7,539 bases of DNA. Source: Candidatus Desantisiibacteriota bacterium (GTDB lineage: Bacteria > JACRDZ01). The translations under genes were made by a program, and so were the position numbers. Where the stretch lies: positions 1-7,539 of the forward strand of contig JACQWU010000175.1 of the NCBI GenBank assembly GCA_016209155.1, read 5' to 3'. Of the stretch, positions 1 through 6,403 are shown piece by piece. The number at the start of each line of letters is the position of its first letter. Position 1 is the stretch's first letter. The notes under the pieces were generated by a model. The model was not told where the DNA came from and ran no database searches. It worked only from the letters and a program-made list of their open reading frames with translations.

Positions 1-291
1 GGCGGTAAATGATCTGCTGAGTGTGGATATCCCGTATCCTGCGACCATGAGCCATTTACGGTTACCTATTTTATCAGAGAGCCAGCCGGAAAATACTTTG
101 AGAATACTTGCGGTTGACTCGGCAATACCTTCAATCAGCCCGATTACCGATTTATTTACACCGAGAGAGTTAGAGAGAAATAAAGGAACAAGCGGATATA
201 TCATTTCGGAGCTTACATCCATAAAAAAACTTACTAAACCGGTTATAAATACATTTTTCCCGAATCCAAAAAACTTTCTTTCATTTTTCAA
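1..291 (-). CDS. MFS transporter, N-terminal part (runs off the left edge)
   Basis: This is the first 97 codons of a major facilitator superfamily permease of the inner membrane; its substrate cannot be told from this part. The protein opens with a short basic N-terminus, then a first membrane helix ending in DVSSEMIYPLVPLF (about residues 25-38), and a second segment with GLIEGIAES (51-59). The cytoplasmic loop 2-3 carries the MFS motif A, GWLSDKIGNRK (69-79). This arrangement is typical of an MFS subgroup with SEMIYPL in helix 1, often annotated as drug/sugar efflux-like. I place the start at a TTG (291-289): an in-frame TAA lies directly upstream, AGAAGGA sits about 9 bases before it, and the next in-frame ATG (residue 24) would cut into helix 1. 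The gene lies 55 bases behind the MscS gene on the same strand with no clear terminator between, so the two are probably co-transcribed. The plus-strand reading frame here is a shadow. Confidence 0.88.
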   Translation of the reverse strand, partial: MKNERKFFGFGKNVFITGLVSFFMDVSSEMIYPLVPLFLSNSLGVNKSVIGLIEGIAESTASILKVFSGWLSDKIGNRKWLMVAGYGISTLSRSFTA

Positions 292-346
292 TTAACTATT
301 TCCTTCTTAATCCTTATGAATAACATTAAACTTTTACAGTTTATGA

Positions 347-1372
347 TTATGTTTCTTTTTCCTGACTGTAGTTTATTGCTCTTATAGGGAAAGGGATAAT
401 AATACCATCTTTTAGATAATGCTCATGAAGCCTTTTAATGAATTCATGTTTGATTAAATACTGGTCCACAAATTCTTTTGCTCTTAAAACTACGGTAAAG
501 TGGATACTTGAATCCCCAAAATCACTATAACGTACAAATGGTTCAAAACCGGGAACACCTCCGGGAACATTCTTCATTACTTCCTTAGCTGTTTCACAAG
601 TAATTCTTTCAACTTTTTTCAGATCGCTTTTATAATGAACTCCCAACGTTACTGATATAGCCATCTCTTTATCAGGCAAATAATAATTTGTAATAATAGA
701 CTTGGTTATTTTTTCATTGGGTACTAAGATAACATTATTGGGCAGCATTTTGATCTTAGTTATTCTCCAGTTAATATCTGTAATATGTCCTTCTTCACCT
801 GATTCAAGTTTTATATAATCACCGATTTTTATTTGCCTTGCCATTATAATATAAAATCCAGCAAAAAAATTTGCAAGCGTGTCCTGCAAAGCCAAAGCTA
901 CCGCTAAACTTCCGACTCCCAGTGTAGCCAATATCGGCGCGATAGAAATACCCAGATTGTGTAAAATTACTAACACTCCGGTAATAATAATTATTATCCG
1001 GCTGATATTTTGTGTAAATGAGGTTATAGGAACGGCAGTCTTAACTTTCCCTGAATAATATTTTATAAATTTGGAAACAATATTTGATAAAACTATTGTT
1101 ATTAAAATAACAGTTAAAACAATTAATATCTTGTTAAACACATTAAACATATCATCTGATATTTTAATAGTTTTTAAGGAAAAAAACAGACCTAAAATGA
1201 GACATAAAATAATAAACGGACCTTTTGTGGACTCAATTATGATATCATCAATTTTAGTCTCAGTATTTTTAGCCCAATTCGAAAGCCGCTTAAATAATAA
1301 TTTCCTTATTATTACTCCCAGGATGAGAGTTAATAAAAACACTAAAATTGGATTTAATATTTCAAAATGCAT
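347..1372 (-). CDS. Small-conductance mechanosensitive channel, MscS family
   Basis: This is an inner-membrane channel of the MscS family, which opens under membrane tension and lets solutes out during hypo-osmotic shock. The product is 341 residues. Hydrophobic segments lie at about 5-25, 51-67, 79-99 and 122-140. They are followed by the Gly/Ala-rich pore helix (about 144-178), which contains LGVGSLAVALALQDTLANFF and leads into IGDYIKL. The soluble beta domain follows (GHITDINWRITKIKMLPNN, then VPNEKI), and then the C-terminal alpha/beta domain with RAKEFVDQ. Five membrane segments is more than the three of E. coli MscS and matches the mid-size YnaI-like group. The chosen start is ATG 1372-1370, with GAGGGG 5 bases upstream. 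A TTG at 1384 in the same frame overlaps that ribosome site and is unlikely. It has its own upstream promoter candidate, and the MFS gene follows it. Confidence 0.94.
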   Translation of the reverse strand: MHFEILNPILVFLLTLILGVIIRKLLFKRLSNWAKNTETKIDDIIIESTKGPFIILCLILGLFFSLKTIKISDDMFNVFNKILIVLTVILITIVLSNIVSKFIKYYSGKVKTAVPITSFTQNISRIIIIITGVLVILHNLGISIAPILATLGVGSLAVALALQDTLANFFAGFYIIMARQIKIGDYIKLESGEEGHITDINWRITKIKMLPNNVILVPNEKITKSIITNYYLPDKEMAISVTLGVHYKSDLKKVERITCETAKEVMKNVPGGVPGFEPFVRYSDFGDSSIHFTVVLRAKEFVDQYLIKHEFIKRLHEHYLKDGIIIPFPIRAINYSQEKET

Positions 1373-1620
1373 TTTGCCCCTCAACTATTTATTATTATAA
1401 TATTGATTATATTATATCATATATGTAAATGCCATTAATAAGGGCTGGTCAAAAAGCATTGCGGGGATTGTTAATGTAATAGAAATGATGATTGAAATAA
1501 GTAAATAAAATCCTAAATGTACCGATGTATATATATTATATATGCATATTCTATAAATTAAATTTAAAATTGTTTAATTTTTTAAGGTTTTTTGCCAATT
1601 AATATGTTTAGGAGAAAAAT
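1373..1620. other. AT-rich divergent spacer
   Basis: These 248 bases separate the divergently transcribed MscS and Cys-rich genes and must hold both promoters. Apart from the extended -10 at 1411-1419, I see only low-complexity AT sequence, including an alternating TA tract around 1526-1546. The less AT-rich piece at about 1440-1470 encodes nothing I recognise. For the plus-strand gene the best -10 word is TAATAT near 1600, but it has no convincing -35. No RNA gene, repeat array or terminator hairpin is evident. Confidence 0.5.
1411..1419 (-). promoter_or_regulatory. Candidate extended -10 promoter for the MscS gene
   Basis: Read on the minus strand, TGATATAAT matches an extended -10 element (TGnTATAAT) exactly and lies 38 bases before the MscS start codon. 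No good -35 is present at the usual distance (ATTAAT), as is common for extended -10 promoters. The spacer is so AT-rich that other TATAAT-like words occur beside it, so the exact element is uncertain. Confidence 0.42.
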
Positions 1621-1884
1621 GTGGAAAGAGAGAAGGAATCACATTTAAAATCTATTATAGAGGTTATGGGTGATTTAAAATGTGAAAAAAAATTTATATG
1701 TGCAGAATCAGGATTTGAGAATCTTTGCAAATCAAAAAAAGTTTTTAAAAAAAATCTTTTAGTATGCCTGGAATGCAATAATAAAAAGAAAATAAAAATA
1801 TGCAATTTCATAAAATTAACAATTAAAGGTTACATATGTACATGCCCTCTTAGAATTTACATAAAAGAAAATTTAGGAAAATAA
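1621..1884 (+). CDS. Small cysteine-rich protein of unknown function
   Basis: The product is an 87-residue basic protein with eight cysteines (21, 27, 36, 49, 52, 61, 73, 75). It includes a CxxC (49-52) and a C-terminal CTCPLRIYI (73-81). There is no signal peptide or membrane helix, so it is probably cytosolic, and the cysteines suggest a bound metal (zinc or iron-sulfur). The pattern LKCxxxFxC..SGFENLCK..LVCLE..CPLRIYI resembles short conserved hypothetical proteins I remember from anaerobic Gram-negative genomes; I know no function for them. The start is GTG at 1621, with GGAG six bases upstream. The ATG overlapping it at 1619 is out of frame and stops after nine codons. It is the only rightward gene here, stands alone, and ends 39 bases from the end of the DUF6941-like gene that faces it. 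Very high Lys and AAA-codon content fits the local base composition, but the conserved-looking Cys pattern argues for a real gene. Confidence 0.68.
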   Translation: MEREKESHLKSIIEVMGDLKCEKKFICAESGFENLCKSKKVFKKNLLVCLECNNKKKIKICNFIKLTIKGYICTCPLRIYIKENLGK

Positions 1885-1923
1885 TTTTGTGAAGGGTATT
1901 AATGGCACTTCCAGATAAATCCA

Positions 1924-2358
1924 TCAATTATAATTACTTGGATCGGGAGATTCTTTAAGGGTTTTAGGAGCTTCCTTTACAAGCAGAGGTAATATTGATT
2001 CCTGCCGTCCATCGATTGCCAGATTTATAATATAATCTCCGAATTTATCAAGTTTTAATCCATGAATATTTAATATTAAATTAGTTGCAAGTGAATCTGG
2101 ACCGGTTTTATTGAAATTAATTTTAACCCCGGCAATTAAAGGCTGTAAAACTGATTTTTTATTTGTATCCGTAATATTTATAGTAACCTGATGATCCCCC
2201 TCTTCAATTCTAAAAAAACGCAGCCTCACGGCGACAGAACATTGAGGATAAATTATTGGTACAGTATTTGAAAAGATGGTATCAAACGTTCCCAGAATAT
2301 TTAATTTACCGTTATAATTTGTCTCAGCGTCGCAAAGGGTAAAAATTTCCACCTTCAT
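1924..2358 (-). CDS. DUF6941-like conserved hypothetical protein
   Basis: This 144-residue protein starts MKVEIFTLCDAETNYNGKLN and contains GTFDTIFS (23-30), VAVRLRFFRIEEGDH (43-57), LILNIHGLKL and LAIDGRQES. I associate this series of motifs with a family labelled DUF6941, small proteins of unknown function found in diverse bacteria. It looks like an all-beta sandwich (alternating hydrophobic strands, no long helices). It has no signal peptide, so a cytosolic location is likely. The last 20 residues are polar and Pro-rich and probably disordered. The start is firm: AGGAGGGGGATAA precedes the ATG and is the strongest ribosome site in the window. It lies 23 bases after the exported barrel-like protein on the same strand and is probably the last gene of the G3P cluster transcript. 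I saw no terminator hairpin in the 39 bases beyond it. The biological role is unknown. Confidence 0.86.
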   Translation of the reverse strand: MKVEIFTLCDAETNYNGKLNILGTFDTIFSNTVPIIYPQCSVAVRLRFFRIEEGDHQVTINITDTNKKSVLQPLIAGVKINFNKTGPDSLATNLILNIHGLKLDKFGDYIINLAIDGRQESILPLLVKEAPKTLKESPDPSNYN

Positions 2359-2381
2359 TTATCCCCCTCCTGTAAGTTATT

Positions 2382-2891
2382 TTAAAATTTGAATGTAAAT
2401 CCCAGGCTTATTGAATCTATTTTTACGGTTGGATTATCAAATACAATTTCTGATCTGTAAATAATATAAGGATGCATATTTTCCATTGAATCGGGTTCCC
2501 ACCCGATATTTGAAACAATTCCAAACGGATTCTTTGAATCATCTTTATTACTAAGATATCCTAATGTCCCGAAAGCAACATAAACCCAGTCCCAGAGTCT
2601 TTGCTCCATTACCATTCCAACTGATGTATATCTTAAATTTTTTGCTGTGTCAGCATCAATATAAGTAAATTCCATCCCGATTTTCTGGCACGTATTCGCA
2701 CTTAAAAGAACTCTTGCTCCGGCATGATAGCATATTCCGTCATCCCCATTTTCAGTTCTATTTCTAACACCTATTCCGAAATGAGGACGCACAAAAACCG
2801 CATCATTTACTGCATATACCGAAGTGATAAACAATAAAAAAAACATTAAAAAAACAAACATTTTAGCGCAAAAAAATTTAAGTAATCTCAT
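2382..2891 (-). CDS. Small exported beta-barrel-like outer-membrane protein
   Basis: The 169-residue product has a clear Sec signal peptide: basic MRLLKFFCAK, a hydrophobic core at about 11-23, and a likely cleavage after SVYA (residue 27). The mature part, about 142 residues, alternates polar and hydrophobic residues, with Gly/aromatic-rich strands such as FVRPHFGIGV, HAGARVLLS, IGMEFTYID and VYVAFGTLGYL. It ends ISLGFTFKF, a terminal Phe with alternating hydrophobics as in substrates of the barrel assembly machinery. The length would suit a barrel of about eight strands. I see no lipobox and no PagL-type H-x-S-N active site, and I do not recognise a named family. Two cysteines (54 and 68, precursor numbering) could form a disulfide. 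The ribosome site is poor (an AGG about 14 bases upstream). The start is only 12 bases after the DUF1667 stop, which suggests translational coupling. Why an envelope protein follows a G3P oxidation module is unclear. Confidence 0.82.
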   Translation of the reverse strand: MRLLKFFCAKMFVFLMFFLLFITSVYAVNDAVFVRPHFGIGVRNRTENGDDGICYHAGARVLLSANTCQKIGMEFTYIDADTAKNLRYTSVGMVMEQRLWDWVYVAFGTLGYLSNKDDSKNPFGIVSNIGWEPDSMENMHPYIIYRSEIVFDNPTVKIDSISLGFTFKF

Positions 2892-2903
2892 TCCATATAC
2901 TAC

Positions 2904-3263
2904 CTAAGCTGGCACGTCTCTGGTTGCAATCAGGTTTGCCCCGGATTGCAAAATATTCGTAACTATTATATCACCTGCGTAAACAGGTTTTGTTACTCTT
3001 ACTTTCTTTATAAGGGACATCACTTCAAAAATTTTATCTTTCGATACAGGTTTATCTGTTCTAACAGGTATCATCTTTAAAGGAAGTCCCAAAGCCAAAA
3101 CACTTGATGTTACAATCCTTAAAGGATTATTTATTTCTGAACCGGCATATGTTTTTCCTTTAATACAAATATTCCCATCTATTTTAACAATTTGCAAGTT
3201 TTCCAGAGTAATTTTTATTAGACATCCCTTAGGACATTCTATACATGTCATTTTTTTTATCAT
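2904..3263 (-). CDS. DUF1667 protein, Cys-rich subunit of the G3P dehydrogenase module
   Basis: The product is 119 residues, the usual length of DUF1667 proteins. The N-terminus has CIECPKGC (Cys7, Cys10, Cys14), followed by Cys33 in GNICIKG. This four-cysteine layout resembles the [4Fe-4S] site at the front of molybdopterin oxidoreductases, so an electron-transfer role is likely though not proven here. The rest has the family signatures NPLRIVTSSV, IPVRTDKPV, KIFEVM and GDIIVTNIL...NLIATRDV. In many anaerobes this protein is encoded directly after an FAD/NAD oxidoreductase and a GlpA-like dehydrogenase, and it is assumed to be part of that complex; the same order is seen here. The start is ATG 3263, with AAGGTG five bases upstream; that AAGGTGA also contains the stop codon of the preceding oxidoreductase, so translation of the two is coupled. 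An in-frame ATG at residue 5 has no better site. Confidence 0.92.
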   Translation of the reverse strand: MIKKMTCIECPKGCLIKITLENLQIVKIDGNICIKGKTYAGSEINNPLRIVTSSVLALGLPLKMIPVRTDKPVSKDKIFEVMSLIKKVRVTKPVYAGDIIVTNILQSGANLIATRDVPA

Positions 3264-3266
3264 ATT

Positions 3267-4244
3267 TCACCTTAATCTTCCAAGATATTCCGCAGCCTGC
3301 TGACCGGCGATAAAACTGTCTTCTGTTACAGAATCAACAATATCATATATTTTAAAAGAATTTCCGCATACAAATATGCCGAGGATTGATGTTTTGTTTA
3401 ATTCATTTGTAACAGGAGTGTTTGTTTTTTTATCTATTTCAACACCTGCCATTTCAATAAGTTCATTTTCAGGTATTAATCCCGCGGATAAAACAGCAGT
3501 ATCACAAGCTATTTCAAATGTCGTATCCGGAATTATATTTAAATTATTATCTACTTTACAAACTGAAATTTTTTCAACTCTATCTCTGCCAAAGATTCTT
3601 AAAATTTTATGGTTAAAGAAAATCGGAATATTAAAATCCTCAATACATTGAGCAATATTGCGGGCAAGACCGCGTGACTTTTGCCGGATCTCTATAACTG
3701 CTTTAACTTTTGCGCCTTCAAGCGTAAATCGCCTTGCCATAATAAGACCAATGTCACCCGATCCTATTATTACAACTTCTCTGCCCGGAATAAGTCCTTC
3801 TATATTTATAAGCTTCTGCGCAAGACCGGCGGAGAATATTCCCGCGGGTCTTGTTCCGGCAATATGCATCATCTCGCGTGTTTTTTCCCTGCATCCTGTT
3901 GCCATTATAAGTGCCTCCGGTTTTATTTCCACAAGTAATCCGGGTTTTAAAACAGTAAGTGTTTTGTTTTTATTAAGACTTGCGACAAACGTATTTAAAC
4001 TTACTTCAATTTGAGAAATATCTTTTATTTTTTTAATAAATCTTCCGGCATATTCCGGACCGGTCAATGTTTCTTTAAAATATTTCAAGCCAAATCCGGT
4101 ATGTATGCATTGATTTAATATTCCTCCAAGATATGGCTCTCTATCAATAAGCAGAATATCTGAAACTCCATGTTCATAGGCGCTTATAGCTGCTGCCATC
4201 CCGGCAGGACCTCCTCCGACAATAACCAGTTTTTTCTCAATCAT
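3267..4244 (-). CDS. FAD/NAD(P)-dependent oxidoreductase of the G3P dehydrogenase module
   Basis: This is a 325-residue pyridine-nucleotide-disulfide-type flavoprotein. An FAD-binding Rossmann fold opens the protein (GGGPAG at 10-15, acidic end at LIDRE 32-36). GGILNQCIHTGFG (40-52) follows and is typical of this subgroup. Then come ATGCRE (115-120), the NAD(P)-binding GSGDIG (161-166), and the second FAD contact with CGNSFKIYDIVDSVTED (293-309). LSAGLIPENEL (252-262) is another family signature. It probably shuttles electrons between the GlpA-like subunit, the DUF1667 protein and a soluble or membrane acceptor; the acceptor is not identifiable. Its ATG overlaps the glpA-like stop by 8 bases and GAGGA lies about eight bases upstream. 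The protein stops soon after GQQAAEYL. Relatives I recall often carry a further C-terminal tail of several tens of residues, so this may be a short form. No frameshift is seen within it. Confidence 0.93.
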   Translation of the reverse strand: MIEKKLVIVGGGPAGMAAAISAYEHGVSDILLIDREPYLGGILNQCIHTGFGLKYFKETLTGPEYAGRFIKKIKDISQIEVSLNTFVASLNKNKTLTVLKPGLLVEIKPEALIMATGCREKTREMMHIAGTRPAGIFSAGLAQKLINIEGLIPGREVVIIGSGDIGLIMARRFTLEGAKVKAVIEIRQKSRGLARNIAQCIEDFNIPIFFNHKILRIFGRDRVEKISVCKVDNNLNIIPDTTFEIACDTAVLSAGLIPENELIEMAGVEIDKKTNTPVTNELNKTSILGIFVCGNSFKIYDIVDSVTEDSFIAGQQAAEYLGRLR

Positions 4245-5627
4245 CAGCTTTATCCTCTTTTATAATTTCAGATCCAGCACCTCTTTTGGTAATTGAGATT
4301 AAAGGTTTACCTGTTTTTAGGGAAAGCATCTTCATTATCCGTGCTGTACAAAATCCGCCATGACATCTGCCCGCCTGCGCGCGGGTTCTGAATTTAATTC
4401 CATCAAGTGTTTTTGCCCCGCGTTTTACCGCATCTTCAATTTCTTTTGCTGAAACCATTTCACATCTGCATACAATATCACCGTATCCAGCATCTTCCTT
4501 AATAAGCTGTTTTGTTTTAGAAAACGGGATATCAAACAGATGAACTGTTTTTTTCCGGTATTTTTTATAAGTAATCTTTTTATTTAAAGTAAGTCCGCTT
4601 TTATCACGTAATTTTCTAACCATAACTGCTATTGCAGGAGCAGCAGTTAATCCCGGAGACTCAATCCCTGCTGCATTTATAAAACCTGGTACTTTTTCTT
4701 CATGTCTTATAATAAAATCATCACCGCAGGAAGGCCGGAGTCCGGCAAAATATGCGATTATATCGCTTTTATCTATGGATGGCACAAGTTTTTGTAAAGC
4801 CCGGCATCTGAAGTTGATAAATCATTTTTATCTTCCACATCTTCCGCAGTTGGTCCAATCATTGTATTGCCGTCAGAAGTTTTTATAACTATTATCCCTT
4901 TGGATTTTTTTGCCGGCAACGGAAATATAAGATGATTGGTTAAATTTGATTTTTTCTTATCAAGAAGAAACTCTTCACCCTTGCGCGGGTGGATTTTAAA
5001 ATCGAAAATTCCTGCCATTCCTGATATATCATCCGCAAAAAGCCCTGCCGCGTTAATTATATATTTTGTAGTGTATTCACCGCCGGAAGTATAAATTTTA
5101 AAACTGAATGGTGAAAAAAAGTTAATACTTTTAACTAAAGTTTCTGTATATATTTCCACTCCATTTTGCATAGCGTTTTCACTCATATCATAGACTAACC
5201 GGTATGGACTTATGATACCTGCAGTTGGAGCATAAAGTGCAGCAACTATTTCAGCATTGAGGTTTGGTTCATTTTCCCTAAGCCATGCACTACTCACGAT
5301 TTTAAGAGCCGGAACACCGAAAGCTTCAGCATCCTTTTTAATATTAAGAAGCGTTTTTATATCATTATCAAGTTCTTTAGCAATTTTGCGCGTTAATAAA
5401 TTCCCCTGAACACATAGTTTTCCTTTTAGAGAATAAGGAGGATTCTGTGTCCCCGGATGAATTATTCCGCTATTTGATTTTGAAACCCCGAAACAAAGTT
5501 CTTCCTCTTTTTCAAGCAGGGCGATATTCAAATTATAATGAGACAATTCGCGTGCCACGGAAACACCTATTACTCCGCCGCCTATTATAATAACATCATA
5601 TCTATTTATAATTTTCTTCTCCCCCAT
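4237..5627 (-). pseudogene. glpA: GlpA-like glycerol-3-phosphate dehydrogenase, frameshifted
   Basis: Intact relatives oxidise G3P to dihydroxyacetone phosphate with FAD. Here the gene is in two frames. The 5' part (5627-4773, 284 codons) holds the FAD fold (IIIGGGVIGVSVAREL, Glu39 in ALLEKE), SKSNSGIIHPGT and ALYAPTAGIISPYRLVYD, and ends out of frame at TAG 4775-4773. The 3' part (readable from GTG 4785 to 4237) holds AYFAGLRP, KVPGFINAAGIESPGLTAAPAIA, and a BFD-like [2Fe-2S] domain with CRC (residues 106 and 108 of that part) and Cys141/Cys146. The frames meet at an A5 tract (4789-4793); one more A would restore K-K-LVPSIDK. A block of about 16-18 residues also seems missing after KELD (near 5366). 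GTG 4785 has no ribosome site, so independent translation of the 3' part is doubtful. The ATG at 5627 also lacks one upstream; a GGGGGAG sits inside codons 2-3. The pseudogene call is inference; a sequencing error or recoding would make it a CDS. Confidence 0.85.
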
Positions 5628-5632
5628 TAAAA

Positions 5633-5657
5633 AATATTATAATTTATTGATAATATT
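5633..5657. repeat. AT-only inverted repeat just before glpA
   Basis: An exact 8-base inverted repeat (AATATTAT at 5633-5640, ATAATATT at 5650-5657) with a 9-base loop ends five bases upstream of the glpA-like start codon. It would lie in the 5' leader if the promoter candidate at 5671-5699 is right. It could be a weak operator or could mask ribosome entry. Being made only of A and T in AT-rich DNA, it may be chance. Confidence 0.3.
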
Positions 5658-5670
5658 ATATTTTATATAC

Positions 5671-5699
5671 CATATACATTAATGTCTCATTGTAATCAA
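5671..5699 (-). promoter_or_regulatory. Candidate promoter for the G3P oxidation cluster
   Basis: On the minus strand, TTGATT (5699-5694) and TATATG (5676-5671) are separated by 17 bases, close to the sigma-70 consensus at the -35 and fair at the -10. They lie in the only sizeable gap (92 bases) upstream of the glpA-like gene, about 43 bases before its start. Overlapping alternatives such as TATAAA exist in this AT-rich stretch, so the exact -10 is uncertain. Confidence 0.33.
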
Positions 5700-5719
5700 T
5701 TTTTTAGTATCTGTGTTTT

Positions 5720-6403
5720 TCATATCAGTCTATCCGGAAAATCTGAAAACATACCGTCTACATTAAGAGATTTCATACGTTCTATCTCAATTTGTTCATT
5801 AATTGTATAAACAAAAACTTTCATTTCTCTTTTATGCGCATCCTCTATAATTTTTTTATTAATAAATTCTTTTGAAAGATGAACAGAATAAGCATTTAAT
5901 GCTCCGGCGAATTTAGCATACCCAAGAGGGATACCTGCTATTATTGCTCCGATTTTAACATCAGAACCCAGCTTGATAAAATCTTTTAATTCATAATGAT
6001 TAAATGAAGAAATAAGAAAATCATCATATGCCCAGCCTTTTCCATGCACATATTCTTCAATAATATTAAAAACAGGTTTATAAGAACCTTCTCCTTTAAG
6101 CTCAATATTTATCTTTACTTTTCTATCAATAAGATCCATAACTTCTTCAAGCTTTGGGATCTTCTGCCCGCCTCCTGCATCAAGAGATTGAAGCTCATTA
6201 TATGTTTTATCAAAAACATACCCTTTACCGTTTGTTGTTCTATCAAGAGTATTGTCATGGATTACAACAACTTCACCTGTTTTACAAATAAAAACATCCA
6301 GCTCTACAAAATCAACATTTAATTCTATGGCTTTTTTAAAAGAGGAAAGAGTATTTTCCGGTTCATATCCCCTTGCACCGCGATGTCCGATTTTAATTAT
6401 CAT
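5720..6403 (-). CDS. Glycerophosphodiester phosphodiesterase, cytoplasmic (UgpQ-like)
   Basis: This 227-residue enzyme hydrolyses glycerophosphodiesters (for example glycerophosphocholine) to G3P and an alcohol. It has the family's TIM-barrel signatures: GHRGARGYEPENT (6-18, catalytic His7 and Arg8), FVELDV (32-37, metal ligands Glu34 and Asp36), VIHDNTLDRTTNGKG (48-61, catalytic His49), NIELKGE (99-105) and a C-terminal VDGMFSDFP. No key residue is missing. It has no signal peptide, so it acts in the cytosol, like UgpQ and unlike periplasmic GlpQ. The length is near the family norm. The start ATG lies inside the end of the lipoate ligase gene (11-base overlap); GGAGG sits 10 bases upstream. 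Its product, G3P, is the substrate of the dehydrogenase encoded next on the same strand, so the two probably form one pathway even though a 92-base gap with its own promoter candidate separates them. Confidence 0.95.
   Translation of the reverse strand: MIIKIGHRGARGYEPENTLSSFKKAIELNVDFVELDVFICKTGEVVVIHDNTLDRTTNGKGYVFDKTYNELQSLDAGGGQKIPKLEEVMDLIDRKVKINIELKGEGSYKPVFNIIEEYVHGKGWAYDDFLISSFNHYELKDFIKLGSDVKIGAIIAGIPLGYAKFAGALNAYSVHLSKEFINKKIIEDAHKREMKVFVYTINEQIEIERMKSLNVDGMFSDFPDRLI

Noticed and set aside
23-295. Plus-strand open frame of 90 codons at the left edge
   Set aside because: The opposite strand encodes an MFS N-terminus with motif A and a proper ribosome site; the plus frame is a shadow.
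1071-1400. Plus-strand open frame inside the MscS gene
   Set aside because: It lies antisense to the membrane segments of a clear MscS protein and has no ribosome site or recognisable motif.
1524-1556. Alternating TA tract that can be drawn as a palindrome
   Set aside because: Low-complexity AT sequence; symmetry of this kind is expected by chance at this base composition.
1608-1811. Minus-strand frame opposite the Cys-rich gene
   Set aside because: Its Phe/Leu-rich product is the antisense of Lys/Glu codons; the plus strand has the better start and the ordered cysteines.
1885-1923. Shared terminator between the convergent genes
   Set aside because: I looked for a GC stem with a T-tract on either strand and found only a weak four-base GAAG/CTTC match.
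3376-4014. Plus-strand frames opposite the FAD/NAD oxidoreductase
   Set aside because: The minus strand carries unbroken family motifs throughout; these frames are antisense shadows.
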